Part shown: one piece after another, positions 7,848 through 16,779 of the stretch
Numbering within the stretch: position 1 is the first letter of the stretch
How the letters are laid out: each line of letters begins with the position of its first letter
Assembly (NCBI GenBank): GCA_963815135.1
Contig: CAWFFO010000011.1
Location: 62,001-126,000 of the forward strand
Source of the DNA: CAIWTU01 sp963815135
GTDB lineage: Bacteria; Desulfobacterota; Desulfuromonadia; Geobacterales; Geobacteraceae
Length of the DNA: 64,000 nucleotides
Direction of reading: 5' to 3'
Notes under the pieces: generated by a model
The model's database searches: none
What the model was told of the DNA's origin: nothing
What the model saw: only the letters and a program-made list of their open reading frames with translations
Translations under genes and position numbers: made by a program

Positions 7848-9822
7848 CCCGTCTTCCTCAGATAGCAGTTAATAACCTGCAAAATTGATTCGTTTACAGA
7901 TCAATAGGATAATGATTTCAACACCAGTTCTCTGAAAATCAATTGTAGTGGAGACCACCCCCTTGCGGGGCATGGCGACTCCTGCGATAATGCCGACATG
8001 TACTTGCGACGAAATCGCAAACAGAAAAATGGTGCTGATTACGATTGCTGGACTCTGGTTGAATCAGTTCGTACCGCCAGAGGTCCACGCCAGCGGATAG
8101 TTGCCACCATCGGCAAGTTGCCAGGCCTTGACCGTGAAGAGCGTGTTGGCTGGGACGAGATTGGTCGCATCCTATCTGGGAAGCCAAGGCCAGAACCAGG
8201 ACTATTTCATCAGATTGAAGAACCACCATCCTGGGCCACGGTCAATGTAAGCGGTGTAAGTGTCGAGAGGTTGCGGCACTTCGGTGATGTTTACCTTGGT
8301 CTCTTGCTTTGGAACCGTCTCGGCCTGGCTGACTTCTGTCATGAGAATATTCCGGCTGGCCGGGAAGAGATCCCATGGTCGATTATGGCGGCCCTGCTGG
8401 TTCTTGCCAGATTCTGTGCTCCTTCGTCGGAGTTGCAGATTGCCGAGTCATGGTTCGAGAAAAGTGCACTTGACGATCTGTTGGGCGTGCCGGTTGACAA
8501 GATCAACGACGACCGGCTCTATCGTGCGCTTGATGCCCTGCTGCCTCATAAGGATGCATTATGCCGACATCTGCAGAATCGCTATGGCGAGCTGTTTGGC
8601 TCAACCTTCGACTTTCTGTTCTACGACATCACCTCCACTTACTTCGAAGGTAGTGCCAAAGGGAATCCTCAAGCCCAGAGAGGCTACAGTCGCGATGGGC
8701 GTCCGGACTGTCCTCAAGTTTGCATCGGCCTGGTGACAACCAGGGAAGGTCTCCCCATCGCCTATGAAGTCTTTGACGGCAACCGGACCGACGTCACCAC
8801 TACCCAGGAGATGGTGGAGATTATGGAGCGGAAATACGGCAAGGCGGGCCGTGTCTGGGTCATGGATCGCGGGATGGTGAGCGAAGACAACCTTGAATAT
8901 CTTCGCTCGACCAACGCCAAGTATCTGGTCGGCACCCCCAAGTCAATGTTGAAAAAGTTCGAACAACAACTTCTCGATCAGGACTGGGAAACGGTTCAAA
9001 ACGGCGTCGAGGTAAAGATCTGTTCCTCTCCTGAAGGGGCGGATGAGACCTTTGTCCTGTGCCGCTCTGCTGGGCGCAAAGAGAAAGAGAACGCCATCCT
9101 GAACCGGTTCGTGGCAAGGCTTGAAGCCAGTCTCAGCAAACTCGTACAACAGGCAGACGCCGGAAAGCTCAAAGACCGTCAGAAGGTTGAACGGAGAATC
9201 GGCAGACTGCTGGAGCAGAATAGCCGGGCAGCGGCACTGTTCACCGTAGACGTCACCGAGGGAAGTGACAAAAAGCTCAGCATTGTAATGAGAAAGAACG
9301 AGCAGCGCTATCAAAAGGCCTTGGATAGCGGCGGTAGCTACATCCTGCGCACCAACTGGTCAGAGATCGATCCCAAGACGCTGTGGGATACCTACATCAA
9401 GCTTACGGAAGTGGAAGACTCGTTTCGCACCGAAAAACATGATCTCGGTATGCGCCCAATCTTCCACCACAAGAAAGAGAGAACCCAAGCGCATATTCTT
9501 GTCTGCTTCCTTGCCTTGGCCATGTGGCGTACCCTGCAGCAATGGATGAAGGCATCAGGACTTGGTACTGCACCCCGAAAACTGATCGTGGAGCTCAGAG
9601 AACTCAAATCACTGGATGTGCTGCTGCCCACCCGAGAGAAAACCATCCGGCTCCGTATGGTGGCAACTCCGGAAAAACATCTCAAGGTTCTGCTACAGAG
9701 AATGAAGTTGATCATCCCCAACCGGCCAAAGGTGATTGAAAATGTAGTGGAGAAAATGGCCTGATTTGCAACGTAACCTATTGATATGCCATCTTCACAA
9801 CCTTATAACTGCGGAAGATGGG
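7848..9822 (+). mobile_element. IS1634-type insertion sequence
   Basis: A 1975-bp element. The ends are imperfect inverted repeats, CCCGTCTTCCTCAG at the left and CCCATCTTCCGCAG read inward from the right. It is flanked by a 4-bp direct repeat CTAA (7844-7847 and 9823-9826). Comparison with intact repeat copies elsewhere in the window confirms the insertion point. It carries one intact transposase gene. Confidence 0.88.
7998..9764 (+). CDS. IS1634 family DDE transposase
   Basis: A 588-aa intact transposase. It starts MYLRRNRKQKNG and has the DDE catalytic core: FYDITSTYFEGS (first D), VWVMDRGMVSEDN (second D) and KLTEVEDSFRTEK with the distal E in a YREK-like context, followed by RPIFHHKKERTQAHI. 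Length and order match IS1634 (IS4 superfamily) transposases. It occupies nearly the whole element between its inverted repeats and looks functional. Confidence 0.92.
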   Translation: MYLRRNRKQKNGADYDCWTLVESVRTARGPRQRIVATIGKLPGLDREERVGWDEIGRILSGKPRPEPGLFHQIEEPPSWATVNVSGVSVERLRHFGDVYLGLLLWNRLGLADFCHENIPAGREEIPWSIMAALLVLARFCAPSSELQIAESWFEKSALDDLLGVPVDKINDDRLYRALDALLPHKDALCRHLQNRYGELFGSTFDFLFYDITSTYFEGSAKGNPQAQRGYSRDGRPDCPQVCIGLVTTREGLPIAYEVFDGNRTDVTTTQEMVEIMERKYGKAGRVWVMDRGMVSEDNLEYLRSTNAKYLVGTPKSMLKKFEQQLLDQDWETVQNGVEVKICSSPEGADETFVLCRSAGRKEKENAILNRFVARLEASLSKLVQQADAGKLKDRQKVERRIGRLLEQNSRAAALFTVDVTEGSDKKLSIVMRKNEQRYQKALDSGGSYILRTNWSEIDPKTLWDTYIKLTEVEDSFRTEKHDLGMRPIFHHKKERTQAHILVCFLALAMWRTLQQWMKASGLGTAPRKLIVELRELKSLDVLLPTREKTIRLRMVATPEKHLKVLLQRMKLIIPNRPKVIENVVEKMA

Positions 9823-9996
9823 CTAAGCTCATTTCGTTACAGCCGGTAAACTCACCCTTCGGGTTCAGACAATATCGGCTTTCCACACTCCATTTCGCCA
9901 GGAGCAGCAACGAAACAGGCCTGCGTTGCTTACTGCGGACACCTCCAACTGCCGTTTCGGGTTTAAAGATTTGTTTTGATGTTAATGCCTGGTGGA

Positions 9997-10995
9997 TTAT
10001 ATCATCAGTGTGAAACTGGAGAAAATGATCGGCCAGGTGGCTATGGCGGTGAAGAGAATCCAGGAAATGATTGATACCAGGGCGAGCTTTTTCTGCAGCG
10101 GCGGCAGCTTTTCACCAAGACTGGCGATTTTCCTGAACGGGCTGAGCAGGCCCGCGCCAAGGCCGGTTACCGTGCCGACCAGGAGAAGGATGTAAAGAGG
10201 ATAGCCAACATAGCCGTATCCGCGCTGCAGGATGCAGAACGGACAGTGGTGGGTGGGCAGCTGGTAAAAATAGAGTGAGATGAAGGAAATTATGGAGATG
10301 ATGGCAACGACGAATTCTGCTCCGCTCAACCCCGCGAACAGCAGTCCGGATTTCCCGGACCGGTAAAACCATATGCCGCACGAAACTGTCAGCGCCATGA
10401 TGGAATAAAAAACGGCCATAACCGGAAAAGCCGGAAGTGATGCCATTTCCGATGCCAGTCCCGCATTGCCGGTGCCGAACAGGCTGCCGCAGCAAGAGGT
10501 GATCACATTGGGCGTAAGGGTAAGGAAATAGAACCCCTGCAGCACGGCTTCCGCCAGGACGATGGGGGCGATGAGCAGCAGGAAGCGGTATTTCGTTTTC
10601 AGCAGGGGATAATCATATCCCTTGCTGTCCACGTGGTTGAGAATGAGCCAGAGACCGGCGAGAATGAAGTTGGCTATCTTGCAGAACAGGACCGGATAGC
10701 CGTAGGAGTTGAGCGCCAGAGTTCCCACCGCGCACATGGCGCCCACGAAAAGCGGGCAGATGCTGTCCGCCGTATATATGAAAAGAAACAGCGAGACCAG
10801 CTGAAAGGCCAGAAAGTAGCCGAGAATGGTTGAAATGAGATAGGTTTTCCGCTCCAGGCGCAGTTGCCGCTCGCTGCCGCTACTGATATCCCAGCCGAGC
10901 AGGATGCCTACGCCGCAGGCGGCGGAATAGAGGACCATGCCGCTGATCAGGAGCGATGAGAGCAGCAGGGCCAGTATCCCGGGATGGAGGATCAT
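9997..10995 (-). CDS. Polytopic membrane protein of the NosL/ABC operon
   Basis: A 332-aa protein with about eight hydrophobic helices. I do not recognise a named family. A CxxC in HHCPFCILQRGYGYVG recalls the DsbB/VKOR redox motif, and a second Cys pair occurs in VITSCCGSLFG. The start overlaps the end of the ATPase gene by 4 bp, so it is the last gene of the minus-strand operon beginning at 14307. It could be the membrane partner or redox component of the ABC system. The C-terminal end lies 39 bp from the repeat split by the IS. Confidence 0.7.
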   Translation of the reverse strand: MILHPGILALLLSSLLISGMVLYSAACGVGILLGWDISSGSERQLRLERKTYLISTILGYFLAFQLVSLFLFIYTADSICPLFVGAMCAVGTLALNSYGYPVLFCKIANFILAGLWLILNHVDSKGYDYPLLKTKYRFLLLIAPIVLAEAVLQGFYFLTLTPNVITSCCGSLFGTGNAGLASEMASLPAFPVMAVFYSIMALTVSCGIWFYRSGKSGLLFAGLSGAEFVVAIISIISFISLYFYQLPTHHCPFCILQRGYGYVGYPLYILLLVGTVTGLGAGLLSPFRKIASLGEKLPPLQKKLALVSIISWILFTAIATWPIIFSSFTLMI

Positions 10996-11678
10996 CGTGC
11001 CGCTCCGGCCTGCGCCAGTTTTCCGTCCCTCATCTCCACCACGGCGTCGGCCAGGTCCGAATCGAAAACGATAGGGTCATGGCTGGCGATGATGATGGTC
11101 TTGCCTTTTTGCTTCAGGGTCTTCATGATGTCCATGAATTCCCGGGAAAGCCTGGTGTCGAGATGCGCGGTCGGTTCGTCGGCAATGATCACCGACGGGT
11201 TGTTGACCAGCGCCCTGGCGATGGCAACCCGCTGCGCCTCTCCGCCGGAGAGCCACTCGATGCGGGCCGCTGCCCGGTGGGTGAGGCTGAACATGTCCAG
11301 CAGCTCCATGGACCTGTTCCTGAGGGAGGAGAATTTTTCACCGGAAGGGTATGCCGGGGCCATGACATTTTCCAGCGCCGATATGCCCTTGATCAGGTTC
11401 AGGCGCTGGAAGATGAAACCGAATGCCTGCCTTCTTATTTCGGTGAGGAATCGCTCCGGCAGGCTGGTTATCTCCCTTTCTTCCAGAAAAATCCTGCCGG
11501 AAGTGGGCCTGGCCATGCAGCCGAGTATGGTCAGCAGGGTAGTCTTTCCCGATCCGCTCGGCCCCTTCAGTACGGTGACGTTGCCCATGTTCACGGTCAG
11601 GTCGACCCCGTCCACGGCCGTGAATTCGTTGGGCCTGCCCTGGTTGAAAACCTTCCTTACGTTTTTGATGTCTATCAT
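10992..11678 (-). CDS. ABC transporter ATP-binding protein (LolD/MacB type)
   Basis: A 228-aa ATPase. Start chosen at MIDIKNVRKVF (11678); a longer open frame upstream overlaps the permease and is not real. Motifs: Walker A GPSGSGKTT, Q-loop FIFQRLNL, signature WLSGGEAQRVAIARAL, Walker B VIIADEPTAHLD, and H-loop IIASHD. The type that pairs with FtsX-like permeases is a mechanotransmission ABC (LolCDE/MacB) rather than a classical importer. It sits 14 bp after the permease gene and overlaps the next gene by 4 bp. Confidence 0.9.
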   Translation of the reverse strand: MIDIKNVRKVFNQGRPNEFTAVDGVDLTVNMGNVTVLKGPSGSGKTTLLTILGCMARPTSGRIFLEEREITSLPERFLTEIRRQAFGFIFQRLNLIKGISALENVMAPAYPSGEKFSSLRNRSMELLDMFSLTHRAAARIEWLSGGEAQRVAIARALVNNPSVIIADEPTAHLDTRLSREFMDIMKTLKQKGKTIIIASHDPIVFDSDLADAVVEMRDGKLAQAGAAR

Positions 11679-11692
11679 GGCAGTCCGTTCTC

Positions 11693-12826
11693 CTATCTCA
11701 TTACCGAATCGGGGTCGATGGTTGCCGCGCGCCAGGCGGGGATGATGGTGGTAATGGTATACGGGACGACGGTGAGAAAGAACAGGGTGATAATCTGGTT
11801 TACATCGATGAACGGGACCAGGCGGAAGTCCGGATACAAGGTAGACCATCCCTTCAGCACCGGCAGGAAGAGGGCTGACGAGGTGAAGAAGACATGGCCG
11901 TATGCCAGGATGATACCTGCCAGAAAGGCGGTCAACGATATGGCGGTTCCCTCCCAGAATTTCATCAGCAGGACATCCGAAGTTTCCCATCCAACTGCCT
12001 TGAGAATGCCGATTTCCCTTTTTTCCTCGGCGCTGAGGCCGGTGGCCCTGTCCCAAGCGAAAATGACGAAGGAAAGGAGCGCCGTGCACAGGATGACCAG
12101 CATGATTCCGCTCCTCCAGTTGAAGACGGCGTCGTAAGTGCGGAGGATTTCATCCCTCAGTATGGGTCGGGTGTCGGGCAGAATCTTTCTGATTTTTTCC
12201 GCCACGGTATCGATTTCCTTCCTGTTGCGTACCTTGAGGACCAGGTCGGTTGCGTAGCCGGAGGGAATGCCTGAAAGGACGCGGTAATCCGCTTGCGAGA
12301 TGAGGATAATGTCCGCCGCCACCAGCTGGGATTCCTCCGGCAAAACCTCCTTTACTTCATAACTCTGCAATCTGCCGTCGGGGGACCTGAAGCTGATGAT
12401 ATCACCCACATAGGCGTGCCTCATTTTTGAGATTCCGGATCCGATGGCAATTTCACCTTCTTTGAAGGAGAAATGCTCGGGTTCCACAAAGGTATAGTTC
12501 GCCCGGAATTCCGGATCGTAGTAATAACCCCACAATCTTTCCCGGACGGACATCACTCCGCGAATGTCCCTGATTTTATCCGCATAACGGTCCGGTATGA
12601 ACGTATATCTGCCCGCCAGGTTTCTCTGCACGATGATTTCCGGGGCGTCTTTAAGGACGAGACCGGCTTCTTTTCTCAGGGCTCCTGCAAAAAACATCAC
12701 CGAGGCAAGAAGAAATACCACGAGGGTGTAAACAAAGAGAACCGAGAAATTCTTTCCCTTCCTCCGCATCAGCGAGGAAAGGGTGAAGTCTATGAGGTGT
12801 TTCTGGCGTTCAATGGCTTGCGACAT
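11693..12826 (-). CDS. FtsX-like ABC transporter permease
   Basis: A 377-aa permease with the MacB/FtsX layout: one N-terminal helix (NFSVLFVYTLVVFLLASVMFF), a ~200-residue periplasmic domain, then three C-terminal helices (IMLVILCTALLSFVIFAWD; ISLTAFLAGIILAYGHVF; IITLFFLTVVPYTITTIIPA). EEKREIGILKAVGWE is the typical coupling segment and AWRAATIDPDSVMR the typical end. It overlaps the small upstream gene by 17 bp. Together with the ATPase it probably forms an exporter or lipoprotein/metal-relay machine linked to the NosL proteins. Confidence 0.9.
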   Translation of the reverse strand: MSQAIERQKHLIDFTLSSLMRRKGKNFSVLFVYTLVVFLLASVMFFAGALRKEAGLVLKDAPEIIVQRNLAGRYTFIPDRYADKIRDIRGVMSVRERLWGYYYDPEFRANYTFVEPEHFSFKEGEIAIGSGISKMRHAYVGDIISFRSPDGRLQSYEVKEVLPEESQLVAADIILISQADYRVLSGIPSGYATDLVLKVRNRKEIDTVAEKIRKILPDTRPILRDEILRTYDAVFNWRSGIMLVILCTALLSFVIFAWDRATGLSAEEKREIGILKAVGWETSDVLLMKFWEGTAISLTAFLAGIILAYGHVFFTSSALFLPVLKGWSTLYPDFRLVPFIDVNQIITLFFLTVVPYTITTIIPAWRAATIDPDSVMR

Positions 12827-13127
12827 GGTTTTCCTTCGGTAGTTCCGGCGGTGGCATGAGTGAACCGGAAGGGAAGTGTTCCGGCGACATGGGGTACTCC
12901 TGGAACGGGGTCTGCAGGTCGGTCTGGCTCGGGTTCCTGGTATAGTTCGCCTCGGTAAACAGGCAGAGATCGGTCAGTCCGTTGTCCCGTACTATCGAGG
13001 CCATTCCGGCGATCGAGGCCTTTTCAGCCTCCTGCCGCAGATGAGCATTGATGAACATGGCAGCGAACAGTAGGAAAAGTGCTGTTGTTGTACTGAGAAA
13101 AATTGTGGATTTGCGTAATTGTATCAT
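12810..13127 (-). CDS. Small membrane-anchored periplasmic protein of unknown function
   Basis: A 105-aa protein. Start placed at MIQLRKSTIF (13127) because the upstream extension is read from repeat sequence. One N-terminal helix (STIFLSTTTALFLLFAAMF) is followed by a soluble, Pro-rich periplasmic part (GLTDLCLFTEANYTRNPSQTD). It has no recognised domain. It overlaps the permease start by 17 bp, so it is probably co-expressed with the NosL/ABC operon. Confidence 0.65.
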   Translation of the reverse strand: MIQLRKSTIFLSTTTALFLLFAAMFINAHLRQEAEKASIAGMASIVRDNGLTDLCLFTEANYTRNPSQTDLQTPFQEYPMSPEHFPSGSLMPPPELPKENHVASH

Positions 13128-13143
13128 ATTGAAATATGGTTTT

Positions 13144-13275
13144 CCGCAAAGGGCGCAGAGGAACGCAGAGGGCTTCCGGAAAAAAATGCCTGGACAATTT
13201 TTCATCAGAAGGGTGGACCTGGTAAAAAGTTAAATAATGAGAGGCTTCTCTGCGGTATTCTGCACCCTTTGCGGT
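13144..13275. repeat. Imperfect inverted repeat between nosL and the small anchored gene
   Basis: CCGCAAAGGGCGCAGAGGAA near 13143 is answered by CTCTGCGG...CACCCTTTGCGG near 13249-13275, giving ~27-bp imperfect inverted arms about 75 bp apart. A larger terminator-like fold or a small repeat element is possible. No gene lies in 13128-13297. Confidence 0.55.
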
Positions 13276-13297
13276 TCAAATGCCGTATATGGATTTT

Positions 13298-13801
13298 TCA
13301 TTCCAGGCTTTTTATTACCGAGGCGTTTATCTCTCTGAAGGTGAGGATGGATTTGCCCTTGTGGTCTTTCATGAATTCCATGGCGTCGGCTCTCTTGTCG
13401 AAGGGGACCAGTTCCCTGCCCATCGGTCCGTAGACATCGCTCCCGGCGACATAGTATGCCTTGTAGCCGTCTATCAGGCCCAGGGTATAGTAGTTGGTTA
13501 CGTAAACGGCAACTATGTCGGACGTTTTCCTGCCGGGCGCATATTTCGAGATATCGGCACGGTATTTCAGCATATCCTTTACCCCGTCGAAAACTGCATG
13601 ACCGCCGTCGCGAAATATGACCTGGGCGGCGAAGTCGGGATACTTGGCGACGAACATGCCGCAGACCGGGCACTTGTCCTTGTCATTGAGTTTTACCGGC
13701 TTTGCTCCGGCGGCCATTGCAGCGGTCGCCAGTACCATGGTAAGAATGAACGGTATGAAGATTCTTACTGCTTTTCCGACTGGTGTTTTCCGCAACAGCA
13801 T
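13298..13801 (-). CDS. NosL-like lipoprotein/copper-chaperone family protein
   Basis: A 167-aa exported protein: signal peptide (FIPFILTMVLATAAMAAG), then the NosL signature KCPVCGMFVAKYPDFAAQVIFRDG and later the paired segment YAPGRKTSDIVAVYVTNYYT with YYVAGSDVYGPMG. NosL proteins bind Cu(I) and are known from nitrous-oxide reductase assembly, but no nos genes are seen here. A GGGAG site 7 nt upstream supports the start even though it overlaps the preceding gene by 37 bp. Confidence 0.87.
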   Translation of the reverse strand: MLLRKTPVGKAVRIFIPFILTMVLATAAMAAGAKPVKLNDKDKCPVCGMFVAKYPDFAAQVIFRDGGHAVFDGVKDMLKYRADISKYAPGRKTSDIVAVYVTNYYTLGLIDGYKAYYVAGSDVYGPMGRELVPFDKRADAMEFMKDHKGKSILTFREINASVIKSLE

Positions 13802-14307
13802 TTTCCGTCTCCCTTGCCTGTTTTGTCCGGGTCCATGGCGCCCATTTTTTTCATCCCTTTGCCGCGCTTGTCCTGCCGCGCCAGGTTCAGGGCTTCATCG
13901 AAAGTGCCGGGCTTGCCCCCGTACTGGCTGATGAACTGATCGGCGTCAGCCTTTTTCTCGAAGGCCCATTTGGCGGTCATGGTCATCACACCCTTCTTCT
14001 CGCCGCCGATGACCCAGAAGGCCTTTTTCGCGTCGATCAGTTTTTTAGAGTTGTAGTCGGCTACCTGTATGGATTTGACTTCCTTTCCCTTGCTGCCGTC
14101 CAGTTCGATGGCGGCGCAATTGAGGCTGCACAGGCCGACTGATGTACCGTCGGCGTATTCGATCAGCATCCTGCTGTGGGCGAATTTCGTCCGGTCCATG
14201 CCGCAATGAGTGCATGATTCGGGGGCTTCCACCTTGTCCATGGCCAGACAATATGTACCGGCAAGAAAAATTGAGGAAAAAAGAAAAATTCCCAGTATTG
14301 CCCTCAT
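13765..14307 (-). CDS. NosL-like protein with Cys-rich C-terminus
   Basis: First gene of the minus-strand operon, 180 aa. Start at MRAILGIFLF with GGAGGAT just upstream; the longer open frame to 14400 lacks this site. It has a signal peptide, then ESCTHCGMDRTKFAHSRML, a NosL-type metal site (CxxCGM), followed by SLNCAAIELDG and the conserved VADYNSKKLIDAKKAFWVIGG. The C-terminus has an added Lys-rich stretch and KCCCGKH, a possible extra metal site. Two different NosL-like proteins in tandem suggest a metal relay feeding the ABC complex. Confidence 0.87.
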   Translation of the reverse strand: MRAILGIFLFSSIFLAGTYCLAMDKVEAPESCTHCGMDRTKFAHSRMLIEYADGTSVGLCSLNCAAIELDGSKGKEVKSIQVADYNSKKLIDAKKAFWVIGGEKKGVMTMTAKWAFEKKADADQFISQYGGKPGTFDEALNLARQDKRGKGMKKMGAMDPDKTGKGDGKCCCGKHQSEKQ

Positions 14308-14547
14308 GACATCCTCCATACGGGTTATTTGATTATCCTGTTTGATCCTGATCCCTTCATGCTGCAGCGCATAGTATACATAGTATTCTTCGCATGTCAA
14401 ACCCGCACGTATTTAATCGGTTAATTAGATTCGGTTGGTAAAGTGAGGAAAATCGATGACAAATGTTGTTCCGGAGTATTGTGCAAACAATGGAATGTCC
14501 GCTGTTAAACCGCTTGCGGTAATCATTTTCGATGATATATTCCTTGC

Positions 14548-15864
14548 ATGGCAAATTTATCGGATAAGGCAAAACAGATATTCGCCTGTGCGTTGGAAGC
14601 TGCGAATCCGTACCGGAGCGTTTCAAAACACTGTGAAGGGATCCGCTCCCGTTACAGAGCAGATGGTTTTTCCCGCCTGCTGGTGATCGGCTTCGGCAAG
14701 GCTTCTCCTGCCATGGCTCTGTCCATGGAAGAGTCCCTTGGCGACTTGTTCGATTCCGGAGCTGTCATTACCAAATACGGGCACGCTTCCCACGGGAAAT
14801 TGAAAAAAATCCGCCTGTTCGAGGCGGACCATCCTATACCTGATGAAAACGGCGTCGAGGCAACAAAACGGATCCTTGACCTGGTCTCCGGAGCAGACGA
14901 AAAAACGCTGGTTGTCACGCTGGTTTCCGGCGGCGGGTCGGCCCTGTTCGTTTCACCTTTCCCTCCCGTCTCCCTCGCGGAAAAGCAGATGACGACGGAT
15001 CTACTGCTCAGGGCCGGTGCGGACATAGGCGAGCTCAATACGGTAAGGAAGCACCTGTCCCGGGTAAAGGGGGGAAGGCTGGCGGAAATGATTTTTCCCG
15101 CTGCAAATATTTCTTTCATACTTTCCGATGTGATAGGAGACAGTCTCGATATCATAGCTTCCGGCCCGACAACGCCGGACCCTACGACATTCAGCGATGC
15201 GCAGTCAGTGCTGGCGAAATACGGCCTGGTGAAGAAGGTGCCCGAATCGGTCCAGGAACTCCTGGGAAAGGGAGCAACGGGAATGGCCCCGGAAACACCG
15301 AAGCCGGGATTGCCTGTATTTGCGAATGTCTCGAACGTAATAATCGGCAGCAACCTGCTGGCGCTGGAGGCGGCAAAGAAGAAGGCCGAAGATCTGGGTT
15401 TCAGGGGCGAGATAATTTCTGCGGAAATTTCCGGCGAGGCGCGCGAGGCGGCTGCCTGGCTAGCGCGAAAAGCTCTGGCGGCGAAACGGTCCCTGGAGCC
15501 GGAGACTTCCATCTGTCTCGTTTCGGGAGGGGAAACCACCGTCACCGTCAGGGGAAAAGGGAAGGGCGGACGGAACATGGAGCTTGCCCTCGCCTTCGCA
15601 ATGGAAATCGAGGGTGAATCCGGGATAACTTTCCTGTCGGCGGGGACCGACGGCACGGACGGCCCGACGGATGCGGCGGGAGCAGTCGTGGACGGGAAGA
15701 CAGTCGAGGCTGCGCGAGTGCTGGGCGCTGACCCGCAGCACTTTCTGGATAAAAACGATTCCTACAACTTTTTCAAAACAACAGGTGATTTATTGGTAAC
15801 CGGACCCACCGGCACCAATGTCATGGATATCCAGATCGTTCTGATAGAGCGGGGACGCCCATGA
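14548..15864 (+). CDS. Glycerate 2-kinase (GckA/TtuD family, DUF4147-MOFRL)
   Basis: A 438-aa cytosolic enzyme, full length for the family. The N-terminal DUF4147 domain has VIGFGKASPAMA, VSGGGSALF and LNTVRKHLSRVKGGRLA; the C-terminal MOFRL domain has VSGGETTVTVRGKGKGGRNM and LSAGTDGTDGPTDAAGA. It phosphorylates D-glycerate to 2-phosphoglycerate, feeding lower glycolysis. It stands alone, divergent from the NosL operon; promoters for both must lie in 14308-14547, where no gene is seen. Confidence 0.93.
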   Translation: MANLSDKAKQIFACALEAANPYRSVSKHCEGIRSRYRADGFSRLLVIGFGKASPAMALSMEESLGDLFDSGAVITKYGHASHGKLKKIRLFEADHPIPDENGVEATKRILDLVSGADEKTLVVTLVSGGGSALFVSPFPPVSLAEKQMTTDLLLRAGADIGELNTVRKHLSRVKGGRLAEMIFPAANISFILSDVIGDSLDIIASGPTTPDPTTFSDAQSVLAKYGLVKKVPESVQELLGKGATGMAPETPKPGLPVFANVSNVIIGSNLLALEAAKKKAEDLGFRGEIISAEISGEAREAAAWLARKALAAKRSLEPETSICLVSGGETTVTVRGKGKGGRNMELALAFAMEIEGESGITFLSAGTDGTDGPTDAAGAVVDGKTVEAARVLGADPQHFLDKNDSYNFFKTTGDLLVTGPTGTNVMDIQIVLIERGRP

Positions 15865-15911
15865 TTTCATGCGTTTCCAATCTTGCATGATGCCACGGTC
15901 GTTCTTTCCGC

Positions 15912-15941
15912 AAAGGCGGCCGGTTTCCCGTAGCCGCCTTT
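15912..15941. terminator. Probable bidirectional terminator
   Basis: AAAGGCGGC (15912-15920) pairs with GCCGCCTTT (15933-15941) around a 12-nt loop, between converging genes ending at 15864 and 15986. The T tract is short (TTT). Confidence 0.55.
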
Positions 15942-15985
15942 CATGTCCCCTGCATTCCGGACGAATGCCCAGCAAACAAGAGTTC

Positions 15986-16429
15986 CTACTTGTAGTGCCC
16001 TTTCCCTTTGCCCTTTCCGTGCCCTTTGCCGGGGCCGGTTCCCGGCCCGCCGTCGAGGGTGAAATCGCCCCGCTTGAGCGCATGGAACTCGGGAGAGCCG
16101 GGCTTGATGCCGAGACTCTTGGCGATTACGCCCCATCCTTTTCCCCTGTTGGCCTTGTAAACGCCAATGACCTCATCAACAGGCCTGTGTGTCATTTCGC
16201 CAAGCTGGAACACCATGAATGCGTCCGCGGGAGCGCTGACCGTGCCGATGACCGCCCGGACCCGCATCTCGGGAACTCCGAACTGGGCGCTTACCCGTGC
16301 CGAGAAACCGGTCATGTCGGACCGGGCCTGGATGTTGAGGTTGTGGAGGAAGCCGTCGAGCCCATCTCCCGCGACCGCACTGCCGCAGAAAACGAGGAAT
16401 GAAATAACCGCAAGAATCAAACTTCGCAT
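15986..16429 (-). CDS. Small secreted protein with Gly/Lys-rich tail, unknown function
   Basis: A 147-aa protein; start at MRSLILAVIS (16429), with CAGGAGG immediately upstream. A clear signal peptide (FLVFCGSAVAGDG) is followed by a ~100-residue domain (ARVSAQFGVPEMRVRAVIG, FQLGEMTHRPVDEVIGVYKANRG, GWGVIAKSLGIKPGSPEFHALKRG) and a repetitive tail GPGTGPGKGHGKGKGKG. The middle resembles small periplasmic proteins common in Geobacter-like bacteria, but I know no function. Confidence 0.75.
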   Translation of the reverse strand: MRSLILAVISFLVFCGSAVAGDGLDGFLHNLNIQARSDMTGFSARVSAQFGVPEMRVRAVIGTVSAPADAFMVFQLGEMTHRPVDEVIGVYKANRGKGWGVIAKSLGIKPGSPEFHALKRGDFTLDGGPGTGPGKGHGKGKGKGHYK

Positions 16430-16617
16430 AGAGCCTCCTGTTTTTTTATTGCTGCAAAAATGCTCTCTGATTACGGATTGAATCGGATGCATTGATTGTA
16501 TGGATAAATATTATATCAAACAGCAGGAGAAAAATTGTGATTTGTTTAATTTGTAGCCCTGACCCCCATGACTTCTTCATCCGTCCATCAGTTTAAGCTC
16601 TCAGCCGCTCGAAATCA

Positions 16618-16779
16618 TCATTTTCTGGATTTCTTTGGATGTTTTGTCTTCTTCGTATGACGTCTCTTTTTCGAATGTCTTGTCTTCTTCGAGTGACTGG
16701 TCTTTTTGGAATGCCGGGACCTTATCGAATGTTTTGATTTCTTCGCATGCCTTATCTTCTTTGCGTGTCTGCTATTTCG
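16618..16779 (-). pseudogene. Out-of-frame continuation of the TPR protein's His/Lys/Arg-rich tail
   Basis: Reading the minus strand one base back from the frame of the TPR gene gives about 50 more residues of the same low-complexity pattern (RHAKKIRHAKKSKHS, RHSKKTSHSKKTRHSKK, KHPKKSRK) before a TGA at 16618. The shift point lies in an A-rich run near 16785-16795 (AGAAAGAAAATCC). A -1 ribosomal slip or a one-base indel would restore a ~400-aa protein. The sequence alone cannot say which. Confidence 0.6.

Larger units (their letters stand above)
7787..9957 (-). repeat. 195-bp palindromic repeat family 1, copy 1, split by an IS element
   Basis: Positions 7787-7847 and 9827-9957 are the two halves of one repeat in reverse orientation to the copies at 18009-18203 and 58302-58495. 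With the IS (7848-9822) and one CTAA duplicate removed, the halves join to ~192 bp, the length of the other copies. Small ORFs across the repeat (for example 9786-10013) are not credible genes. Confidence 0.85.

Noticed and set aside
9786..10013. ORFs reading across the palindromic repeat (also at 17979-18299 minus and 58264-58503), all giving similar peptides such as SLQPxNSPFGFRQYRLSTLHF
   Set aside because: The similarity is due to the repeated DNA itself; no ribosome site, no domain, and the intact copies are read in different strands relative to neighbours.
10956..12137. 393-aa plus-strand ORF opposite the ABC ATPase and permease
   Set aside because: The minus-strand genes have full motif sets and overlaps of an operon; the plus frame has none.
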